From Actinomycetota bacterium (GTDB lineage: Bacteria > Actinomycetota > Acidimicrobiia > Acidimicrobiales > Ilumatobacteraceae), in the NCBI GenBank assembly GCA_018882725.1, contig VERK01000036.1:1-13521 (forward strand): 13,521 nt of DNA, given 5' to 3'. A model generated the notes under the pieces. It searched no databases. It saw only the letters and a program-made list of their open reading frames with translations, and had not been told where the DNA came from. The translations under genes and the position numbers were made by a program. Shown one piece after another: positions 7,408 to 13,521 of the stretch (within the stretch, counting starts at the first letter, position 1; every line of letters starts with the position of its first letter).

Positions 7408-7452
7408 TTTGGTGAGGATTCTTCACCTCATAGGTGAAAAATCATCACCAAA
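7408..7452. repeat. AT-rich double palindrome between rpmE and the next gene
   Basis: The 45 bases form one long dyad: 7408-7428 pairs with 7432-7452 at 19 of 21 positions around a 3-base loop. The same bases also hold two copies of GGTGA-N7-TCACC, at 7411-7427 and 7433-7449, whose centres are 22 bp apart (about two helical turns). It starts nine bases after the rpmE stop and is followed by AAATCC, not a T-run, in either direction. It could be a terminator hairpin for rpmE, a pair of operators for the 336-residue gene starting at 7469, or both. It is far more AT-rich than its surroundings. Confidence 0.7.
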
Positions 7453-7468
7453 TCCTCAGTGAAGCATC

Positions 7469-8479
7469 GTGTCTGGTCTCGCTGACGATCCCGATCGACG
7501 CTCACGACTGCTCGCTCTCACGCTTCAGGCGTTGGCCCGCGACAATTTCGGAGTCTCCTCTTTCGATGCCGCCACCGGCCTGACCCGAGGTGCGGCCGGA
7601 ACCGCCGACAACCGCGCGTTCGTGTTGGTGGACGATCAACCCGCACGCGGACTCGGAGCCGCTCTCGCCTGGGCGTCACGTCACGAGGTGGACGAAGTGC
7701 ATCTCATCGCATCGAGCGCCACCGGATCGCTCGCGCGTCGCGCCACTCAGTTCCGTTCGCGAGTGACGGTGTGGCATCGCGACGATCGCACACTTATCGA
7801 GGCCGTTCCGGAGGCGTTCCCCGAGCCGCGTGAAGTGCCGGCCGAACACCTCGCCTTTCGCGACACGATCGTGGAAGCCGGCGCGCGCGCATCGGTAGAG
7901 CACGGTGTGTTGGCCGGAGAGGTACGCGGCCTCGAGGTGTGTCGGGCCATCACCGATCCGCACACCGGCGCGCATCGCCTCGAAGTCGGAGTGGGGGAGC
8001 ACGACCGCGAAGCGTTCGGCATGTTGCACGGCGATACGCCCACGGCCGATTCGCTTCGTCGCATCGTGCGCATCGCCGACCCGCACCGTTCGCCCGGTGC
8101 CGATCCGCATCCGCTCAATCGACTCGGTGCCGAGCGATCACTGCGCGATCGCGTGATTGCCGATCCCTCGGTCGTCGGATTGGCATCACTCGACACCGCG
8201 CCGCCGCCGACTCCGCGCGCCAACTTGAAGGACCCCATTCCGTGCGTGGCCCGCGGTCTCACCACTGACGGTCGCGAGGTGGTGGCCGTGTTCTCCACCG
8301 GTATCGACCTCGACGTGGTTCCGTTCGCGGCTGACGCACGACTCGCGTTGTGTGGCGGCGATCTGCCCAACACCGACTTGGTGATCGTGGTTCCCGAACG
8401 TGACGCATCGCCCGTGACGACGCGTCTGTCCGAGCGACTCGTGCACCCCGCGCGCATCGTCGGCATTCGGCATCCCTAA
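7469..8479 (+). CDS. Uncharacterised 336-residue protein between rpmE and prfA
   Basis: I do not recognise this family. The protein is soluble, with no signal peptide or membrane segment. Residues 12-110 look like an alpha/beta domain: a helix LLALTLQALARDNFG, a strand FVLVDDQ (51-57), a helix around GAALAWASRHEV, and strands DEVHLIA (75-81) and VTVWHRD (99-105). The middle has EHGVLAGEVRGLEVCRAI (144-161) and LEVGVGEHDREAFGML (171-186), then a His/Asp/Pro-rich segment around DPHRSPGADPHPLNRLG. The last part (256-336) alternates strands such as VVAVFSTGIDLDVVPF and LVIVVPE. The acidic pairs in GEVRGLEV could suit a PD-(D/E)xK-like nuclease fold, but this is a guess. The GTG at 7469 is the first start after an in-frame TGA (7460-7462); no Shine-Dalgarno is seen. 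The stop is 12 bases before prfA, so it shares a unit with prfA-prmC, hinting at a translation-related role. Composition matches its neighbours. Confidence 0.85.
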   Translation: MSGLADDPDRRSRLLALTLQALARDNFGVSSFDAATGLTRGAAGTADNRAFVLVDDQPARGLGAALAWASRHEVDEVHLIASSATGSLARRATQFRSRVTVWHRDDRTLIEAVPEAFPEPREVPAEHLAFRDTIVEAGARASVEHGVLAGEVRGLEVCRAITDPHTGAHRLEVGVGEHDREAFGMLHGDTPTADSLRRIVRIADPHRSPGADPHPLNRLGAERSLRDRVIADPSVVGLASLDTAPPPTPRANLKDPIPCVARGLTTDGREVVAVFSTGIDLDVVPFAADARLALCGGDLPNTDLVIVVPERDASPVTTRLSERLVHPARIVGIRHP

Positions 8480-8482
8480 CCT
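8477..8482 (+). promoter_or_regulatory. Possible -10 (TAACCT) of prfA inside the preceding stop codon
   Basis: TAACCT includes the TAA stop of the upstream gene and lies nine bases before the prfA ATG, with no Shine-Dalgarno between. It fits the TAnnnT near-leaderless pattern at hom and the NYN gene. The 12-base gap also allows simple cotranscription, so this is tentative. Confidence 0.35.
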
Positions 8483-8491
8483 GGGATCGCC

Positions 8492-9577
8492 ATGGCTGAG
8501 CAGTCGACCTCCGATCGTTGGGATGCGCTGCTGAACGAACACGCCACCATGGAGGCGTTGTTGTCGGATCCCGACGTGGTGAGCGACCAGCGCCGCCTGC
8601 GCGACGTGTCGCGTCGTTACAAGGAACTCGGCCCGGTGGTGGAGTGCATTCGAACCATCCAGGCTCGCCAGAGCGACGCGCAAGCGGCCACCGACTTGCT
8701 CGGGCTCACCGACGATGCGACCGAACGCGATTCGCTGAAGGACGAGAAGCTCGCCGCCGAGGCCGATGTCGCTCGCCTCGAAGAAGAGCTCAAGCTGCTC
8801 CTATTGCCAAAGGACCCCAACGACGGACGACCGGTGATCCTCGAGATCCGGGGCGCCGAAGGCGGAGAAGAGGCCAACCTCTTCGCGCGCGATCTCTACG
8901 ACATGTACGTGGCGTACGCGGCGCGCCGGGGTTGGAAGACCGAGACCCTCGCGTTCGATCCGTCCGACTTGGGTGGTGTGAACCAAGCCACCTTCGTGAT
9001 TCGCGGCGACGACGCGTGGTCGAGGTTGAAGTACGAGGGCGGGCCGCATCGTGTGCAGCGCGTTCCGGTCACCGAGAGTCAAGGGCGTATTCACACGTCG
9101 TCGGCCACGGTGATGGTGTTGCCCGAGGCCGAAGAAGTCGACGTGCAGATCGACGACAAGGATCTGCAGATCGACGTGTTCCGTTCGAGCGGCGCGGGCG
9201 GCCAGAGCGTGAACACCACCGACTCGGCCGTGCGAATCACGCACATCCCCACCGGCATCGTGGTCTCGATGCAGGACGAGCGCAGCCAGATCCAGAACCG
9301 GGCCCGCGCCATGACGGTGTTGCGGTCGCGACTGTTGAAGGCGGCGCAAGAAGAGCAGGACGCAAAGATGTCGGCCGAACGCCGTTCGCAGGTGGGTGGC
9401 GGTGGCCGCAGCGAGAAGATCCGCACCTACAACTTCAAAGAGAATCGCCTCACCGACCACCGCATCGGTTTCACCATTTACAGCCTCTCCGATGTGCTCG
9501 CGGGCGATCTCGATTCGGTGATCGACGCGTTGGCCAACGACGAGCGGGCCCGCCAGTTGTCGGGCGAGGACGACTGA
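8492..9577 (+). CDS. prfA: Peptide chain release factor 1
   Basis: RF1 reads UAA and UAG in the ribosomal A site and triggers peptide release. The 361-residue protein has the helical N-terminal domain (1-105), ILEIRGAEGGEEANLFARDLY (116-136), the codon-recognition tripeptide P-V-T at 192-194 in RVPVTESQGRIHTSSATV (the PxT of RF1, not the SPF of RF2), and the catalytic GGQ at 236-238 in RSSGAGGQSVN. Gln238 is the residue methylated by PrmC, encoded immediately downstream. The C-terminal region has GRSEKIRTYNFKENRLTDHRIG, conserved in the family. The stop TGA is directly followed by the prmC ATG, so translation of the two is very likely coupled. Confidence 0.98.
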   Translation: MAEQSTSDRWDALLNEHATMEALLSDPDVVSDQRRLRDVSRRYKELGPVVECIRTIQARQSDAQAATDLLGLTDDATERDSLKDEKLAAEADVARLEEELKLLLLPKDPNDGRPVILEIRGAEGGEEANLFARDLYDMYVAYAARRGWKTETLAFDPSDLGGVNQATFVIRGDDAWSRLKYEGGPHRVQRVPVTESQGRIHTSSATVMVLPEAEEVDVQIDDKDLQIDVFRSSGAGGQSVNTTDSAVRITHIPTGIVVSMQDERSQIQNRARAMTVLRSRLLKAAQEEQDAKMSAERRSQVGGGGRSEKIRTYNFKENRLTDHRIGFTIYSLSDVLAGDLDSVIDALANDERARQLSGEDD

Positions 9578-10435
9578 ATGTCCGAGCACCTCACGTGGCG
9601 GCAGTTGTGGGCCGACACCGCGAAGGTTCTCGATGATCGTCCGGCCGCGCGCTGGTTGTGCGAGACGGCGTGTGGTCTCGACGGTGACGAGTTCACGGGC
9701 GCGCTCGACGAGCCCGCCACCGAACGCATGGTGAAGCATCTCGACGAGATGGTGGGCCGTTACCGCGCCGGTGAACCGCTTGCATACGCGATGGGTCGGT
9801 GGACGTTTCGCCGGGTGGAGTTGATGATCGATCGTCGCGTGCTGATTCCGCGACCGGAAACCGAACTCGTGGCCGAGGCCGCGATCGAGTTGGCGCGAAG
9901 TGTTTCGCCGCGTCGCGTGGCCGACCTCGGAACTGGATCGGGTGCGATCGGATTGTCGTTGGCAGCCGAATTGCCGATCGACAACACCGAGGTGTGGCTC
10001 ACCGATGCATCGACCGATGCGCTCGACGTGGCGCGAGCCAACGCGGCTGGCCTCGGGCGGGCCGCGGCCAACGTTCGGTTCGGTCAGGGTTCGTGGTGGA
10101 GTGCGCTACCGAGCGAGTTGCGCGGAACGTTCGACGTGGTGGTGTCGAATCCTCCGTACATCGCGGTCGACGACACCGAGGTCGACGAATCGGTGCGCGA
10201 ATGGGAGCCCGCCTCGGCGCTGTTCGCGGGCGGTGACGGTCTGGACGACATTCGCGCGATCATGACCGGTGCGCGCGAGTGGTTGAAGCCGGGTGGTTGG
10301 CTGGTGCTCGAGATCGGGTATCGCCAAGGCGATGCGGTGTTGGCGCTGGCGAGTGAGTGTGGCGTGGTGAACGCCGAGGTGCGCAACGACCTGGCCCACC
10401 GCCCCCGCATCGTGGTGGCGCGCTCACCCGAGTGA
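9578..10435 (+). CDS. prmC: Release factor glutamine methyltransferase (HemK/PrmC)
   Basis: PrmC uses S-adenosylmethionine to N5-methylate the glutamine of the GGQ motif of RF1 and RF2. The 285-residue length is normal. The N-terminal helical substrate-binding domain (1-95) ends in GEPLAYAMGRWTFRR (65-79) and VLIPRPETE (88-96). The SAM-binding motif I is DLGTGSGAIGLSLA (116-129), and the catalytic N-P-P-Y is at 191-194 in VVVSNPPYIAV. The ATG abuts the prfA stop with no gap, the usual coupling with its substrate gene. In Mycobacterium the next gene is a Sua5/YwlC-type protein; here the cluster ends instead against a convergent peptidase gene, with a 12-base 3' overlap. Confidence 0.97.
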   Translation: MSEHLTWRQLWADTAKVLDDRPAARWLCETACGLDGDEFTGALDEPATERMVKHLDEMVGRYRAGEPLAYAMGRWTFRRVELMIDRRVLIPRPETELVAEAAIELARSVSPRRVADLGTGSGAIGLSLAAELPIDNTEVWLTDASTDALDVARANAAGLGRAAANVRFGQGSWWSALPSELRGTFDVVVSNPPYIAVDDTEVDESVREWEPASALFAGGDGLDDIRAIMTGAREWLKPGGWLVLEIGYRQGDAVLALASECGVVNAEVRNDLAHRPRIVVARSPE

Positions 10436-12520
10436 GCGCGCCAAGAACTCCAATTGGTGAAGCAACAGGTTCTCGGCCACGACGGGTTGAGGGGTCATGT
10501 GTGTGACACCGCTGAGGGGGAGAACCTCGTGCGGTCGACCGGCGGCCAACAACGCCGATGACAACTGGAGCGTGTGCGCGGCCACCACGTTGTCGTCAGC
10601 CAGTCCGTGCACGAGCAACAGCGGACGGGTGAGCAGCGCCGCATCGCTGAGCAACGACGTGCGATCGTACGGTGCAGGATCGACAGCGGGATTGCCCAAG
10701 TAACGCTCGGTGTAATGCGTGTCGTAGAGCCGCCACTCGGTGACGGGCGCGCCAGCCACCGCGGCGTGGAACACATCGGGTCGACGCATCACAGCGAGCG
10801 CGGCGAGATATCCGCCGAAACTCCATCCGCGAATACCGACGCGCGTGAGATCGAGATCGGGATTGTCGGCGGCCAACGCGTGGAGTGCGTCCACTTGATC
10901 GTCGAGCACGGCCGTGGCGAGATCGAGATGCACGCTGCGCTCCCACTCGGTGCCGAGTGCCGGTGTGCCGCGACCGTCGGCCACGACCACGGCGAAACCC
11001 TGATCGGCGAACCACTGCGACGTGCAATGCGCGGTGTACGAGTCGACCACGCGTTGCGCGTGTGGGCCACCGTACGGGTCCATCAGCACCGGCAACTTCG
11101 TTCCCGGTTTGTGATCGCGGGGGAGGAGAAGCGCGGTCGGAACACCACGCGATCCACGTCGAGAAAGCGTGACCCGCGGCGCGACGAGTGGCTTCTCCGA
11201 CAGGCTCGTGATCACCGTGGTGCGAGTCGGGTGAATGATCGTGGTCTCGGCCTTCTCGATCGTGATCGACGCACGGCGCGTCACCACGGTGTCGCCACCC
11301 ACCGCCACCGTGTTGATGCCGGTCACGTCGGTGAGGGCAGTGATGGTGCCGTCGAGCGACCAGCGCCACGCACCCATGCCCTCGGGATGGTCGGGCGAGT
11401 TACCCGCGAATACCAGACCACGCGCATCGGCGCTCACGATCGAACGCACGTTGATCGACGTTGGTGTGACCGGAGAGCCATCCACCATCAACCGCTTCCA
11501 ACCGTCGCGGTCGGCCACGGTGACCAGGCGGCCGTCGTCGAGCACCACCGGTGATCCCGGCACCAGATCGACCCAGGTGTCACTCGTGTCGCGCCACACT
11601 TCGCGCGCGGCACCACCCGCACGTGCACCGCGATACACCACCATCGTCTTCTGATCGCGCGCCTCGACCGAGAACAACACGTCGTCGCCGGCCCAGCCGA
11701 CCGTGGCGAGATACTCGAACGCGCCCCGGTCCCATGCGATGTCGACGCGTGACGAAGCATCGACCGCGAGTACGTGCAGAGTCACATCGGCGTTCGCGGT
11801 CCCGGCCGCGGGATACGGATGCTCGGCGGCTGGCCGCTCGGGATGAGCCGGGTCGGCGATGTACCAACGCGAAACGCGCGCATCGTCCACGCGACACATG
11901 GCGAGATGCGTGCCTTCCTTGTTCCACCAGTAGCCGCGATAGCGCCCCATCTCTTCGGCGGCGATGAACTCGGCCGAGCCCCACGACACGGTGTCGGGTT
12001 CGGAGAACACATTGGGCCCGGCCAGCTCGCGCGACGAGCCGTCGAGTTCGGCGATGCGCAACGCGCGGCCGCTCACGTACGCGATGCGCGAACCAGTGGG
12101 GTCGAGACGCGGATCGAACACCGGTCCGTCCACGTTCAACTCGCGCAGATCACCCGAGAGAGAACCGACGAAGAGTCGGCCCGCCAGCGCGCAGCAGAAC
12201 ATCGTCACGTCGCGATCAGTAGCGAACGACGTGATTCCACCGGCACCTTCGCGCAACCGCTCGCGTCGCGCCTTCTCCTCCGGCGGCAAGTCGGTGTCGT
12301 CGAGACCGGCTGCGAGCATCACCTTCGGATCGGCCATCAGACGTTCGGTACCGCTCGATGCGTCGATCACCCACAAGCAGTTGACCGGATCGGATCCGCC
12401 GCGACTACGCAAAAACACCACGCGTTCACCGTCGGGCGACACCGTGATGTTGCGGGGTTCGCCGAGTGTGAGCCGCTGCGTGCGCGCGTACTGCTGCGGA
12501 AACGAGTCGGTGCGACTCAT
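10424..12520 (-). CDS. Prolyl oligopeptidase family S9 peptidase, dipeptidyl-peptidase-IV-like
   Basis: This 698-residue serine peptidase has an N-terminal beta-propeller (about 20-440) and an alpha/beta-hydrolase domain (about 450-698). The nucleophile is Ser567 in GWSFGG (565-570), the acid Asp642 in HGLADDNV (638-645), and the base His674 in GVTHMTPQ. The propeller carries E-E-M-G-R-Y-R-G-Y-W-W (189-199), matching the Glu-Glu motif with which DPP-IV grips the free N-terminus of its substrate. Tyr483 in DPYGGP fits the oxyanion tyrosine and Asn644 fits the DPP-IV Asn710. Removal of N-terminal X-Pro or X-Ala dipeptides is therefore likely. No signal peptide is present, so it should act in the cytoplasm. 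ATG 12518-12520 is preferred because it lies four bases after the dehydrogenase stop; the longer open frame reads into that gene. Its end overlaps prmC by 12 bases. Confidence 0.93.
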   Translation of the reverse strand: MSRTDSFPQQYARTQRLTLGEPRNITVSPDGERVVFLRSRGGSDPVNCLWVIDASSGTERLMADPKVMLAAGLDDTDLPPEEKARRERLREGAGGITSFATDRDVTMFCCALAGRLFVGSLSGDLRELNVDGPVFDPRLDPTGSRIAYVSGRALRIAELDGSSRELAGPNVFSEPDTVSWGSAEFIAAEEMGRYRGYWWNKEGTHLAMCRVDDARVSRWYIADPAHPERPAAEHPYPAAGTANADVTLHVLAVDASSRVDIAWDRGAFEYLATVGWAGDDVLFSVEARDQKTMVVYRGARAGGAAREVWRDTSDTWVDLVPGSPVVLDDGRLVTVADRDGWKRLMVDGSPVTPTSINVRSIVSADARGLVFAGNSPDHPEGMGAWRWSLDGTITALTDVTGINTVAVGGDTVVTRRASITIEKAETTIIHPTRTTVITSLSEKPLVAPRVTLSRRGSRGVPTALLLPRDHKPGTKLPVLMDPYGGPHAQRVVDSYTAHCTSQWFADQGFAVVVADGRGTPALGTEWERSVHLDLATAVLDDQVDALHALAADNPDLDLTRVGIRGWSFGGYLAALAVMRRPDVFHAAVAGAPVTEWRLYDTHYTERYLGNPAVDPAPYDRTSLLSDAALLTRPLLLVHGLADDNVVAAHTLQLSSALLAAGRPHEVLPLSGVTHMTPQPVVAENLLLHQLEFLARSLG

Positions 12521-12524
12521 GCGA

Positions 12525-13521
12525 TCACGGAGTGACGAGGATCTTGGCGTGGGCCTCGGGGTCGCCGAGATCCTTGAACGCTTGCGGCACACCATCGATC
12601 GGCACGCGACCGGTGATGAGCGGAGCGAGATCGACTTTGCCTTCGGCGATGGCGGTGAGCGCACTGCCGAATTCGATCGGGGAGTAGCCGAGCGCGAACT
12701 GGATCTGCAGCTCCTTGCCGATGCCGAGCATCGGATGGAACGAGTCGTGCTGCATGCACGCGCCCACCACCAGCACGCGACCGTCCTTGGGTGCCATGCG
12801 CATGGCCTGTTCGATCATTCCGGGCACGCCAACGGCTTCGAAGATCACGAGCGGCTTCTTGCCGTCGATCTTGCGCCACGCTTCGATGGCCGGCGTCTCG
12901 CGCGGATCGACCACCACATCGGCACCCAACTTCTCGGCGAGAGCACGACGCTTGGGCGAGAAGTCGGCGCCCACGATCGGGCCGATGCCCTTCATCTTCA
13001 ACTCGGCGATGCACGCGAGACCCACCGGACCGAGTCCGAGGATCACGGCGGCCTCACCTTGTTTGATGTTGCTCTTCGCGACCGCGTGCACACCGACCGC
13101 GAGCGGCTCGGTCATGGCGGCGAGTTCGTGCGACAGACCGTTGGGAACCTTGATCGACATCATCTCGTTGGCGATGATGCGCTCGCTGTAGCCGCCGGGG
13201 TACTTGTTGGAGAAGCCAACGCCATGAATTCCGCTCTCGTCGAACACGACCGGGAACGACACGATGATGTCGCCCGCCTTCAAGTTGTTCACGCCCGGGC
13301 CGACGTCGAGCACTTCGCAGCAGTACTCGTGACCCATCACGGTGTCGTGATCGGGTTCGAACACGACCGGACTTCCCGGGTCGCGCGGGCCGTCACCGGC
13401 GAGTTCCTGCGACAGGCGGCGACTCTCTTCGCCGTGCACGAGAAGGTGCAGATCGCTACCGCAGATTCCGCAGGCGAGCACCTTGGCGAGCACCTGGCCG
13501 CCACCCGGTGTGGGCTCGGGG
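12525..13521 (-). CDS. Zinc-dependent medium-chain alcohol dehydrogenase, 5' end outside window
   Basis: This is an MDR-family oxidoreductase interconverting an alcohol and a ketone or aldehyde with a nicotinamide cofactor; the substrate is unknown. The frame stays open to the right edge, where P-E-P-T-P-G-G-G-Q-V-L-A-K-V reads as the usual N-terminal strand, so only about 20-30 residues are likely missing. Catalytic-zinc residues are the Cys of CGSDLH (Cys codon 13461-13463) and His-Glu of GHE (13326-13334), with EPLAV (13095-13109) following. The four-cysteine structural-zinc loop between them is missing. The Rossmann motif GLGPVG is at 13020-13037, and an Asp after the second strand (GADFS) favours NAD over NADP. 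The segment from PEPTPGGGQ to EPLAV resembles threonine- or butanediol-dehydrogenase-like members. It overlaps nothing and is followed after four bases by the peptidase, so both share a transcript. Confidence 0.9.
   Translation of the reverse strand, partial: PEPTPGGGQVLAKVLACGICGSDLHLLVHGEESRRLSQELAGDGPRDPGSPVVFEPDHDTVMGHEYCCEVLDVGPGVNNLKAGDIIVSFPVVFDESGIHGVGFSNKYPGGYSERIIANEMMSIKVPNGLSHELAAMTEPLAVGVHAVAKSNIKQGEAAVILGLGPVGLACIAELKMKGIGPIVGADFSPKRRALAEKLGADVVVDPRETPAIEAWRKIDGKKPLVIFEAVGVPGMIEQAMRMAPKDGRVLVVGACMQHDSFHPMLGIGKELQIQFALGYSPIEFGSALTAIAEGKVDLAPLITGRVPIDGVPQAFKDLGDPEAHAKILVTP

Noticed and set aside
7433..7449. Zur/Fur-type box, given the nearby zinc-binding L31 gene
   Set aside because: Only a loose AT-rich resemblance; the dyad arms are GGTGA/TCACC, the site is downstream of rpmE, and the C+ form of L31 is not the one usually under Zur.
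10574..11554. Plus-strand open frames of 326 and 253 codons (also 11774-12535) inside the S9 peptidase gene
   Set aside because: No recognisable domain, and the composition is that of antisense shadows of the peptidase.
12521..12664. Upstream extension of the S9 peptidase frame to 12664
   Set aside because: It would overlap the dehydrogenase coding sequence; its residues are basic low-complexity sequence unlike the family N-terminus, while the ATG at 12520 sits right after the dehydrogenase stop.

Overview
The window reads as chromosomal DNA of a high-GC actinobacterium, most likely of the Acidimicrobiia (Ilumatobacter-like) type. This is inferred from the strong G/C bias at third codon positions, the gene order, frequent GTG starts, and start codons only 6-9 bases behind a TAnnnT -10 hexamer, as in leaderless transcripts. 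No marker gene in the window fixes the taxon.

The backbone, on the + strand, is the conserved actinobacterial cluster lysA (3' part, 1-663), hom (1576-2877), thrC (2886-4256), rho (5281-7089), rpmE (7171-7398), prfA (8492-9577), prmC (9578-10435). It joins the end of lysine synthesis and two steps of threonine synthesis to transcription termination (Rho), a ribosomal protein (L31), and translation termination (RF1 and the methyltransferase that modifies its GGQ glutamine).

The conserved order is interrupted at four places. (1) Between lysA and hom lies a minus-strand NYN-domain putative RNase gene (763-1470) of lower GC. (2) Between thrC and rho, where actinobacteria such as Mycobacterium carry thrB (homoserine kinase), there is no thrB. 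A minus-strand two-gene module sits there instead: a Phd-like putative antitoxin (4625-5056) and a RelE/ParE-like putative toxin (from about 4628 down to 4242). It has its own promoter with a near-perfect palindrome between -35 and -10, and the toxin frame has no ordinary start codon. (3) Between rpmE and prfA is a 336-residue protein I do not recognise (7469-8479), preceded by a striking AT-rich double palindrome. (4) After prmC comes a convergent minus-strand pair: a cytoplasmic dipeptidyl-peptidase-IV-like S9 peptidase (10424-12520) and, 4 bases upstream of it, a zinc-dependent medium-chain dehydrogenase (12525 to beyond the right edge).

Smaller elements include a two-hairpin terminator after lysA, promoters for hom, the NYN gene, the antitoxin and rho, a structured rho leader, and two convergent 3' overlaps (thrC/toxin and prmC/peptidase). 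No tRNA, rRNA, insertion sequence or CRISPR array was seen. The longest stretch without a gene is about 224 bases (5057-5280), and its contents are annotated.
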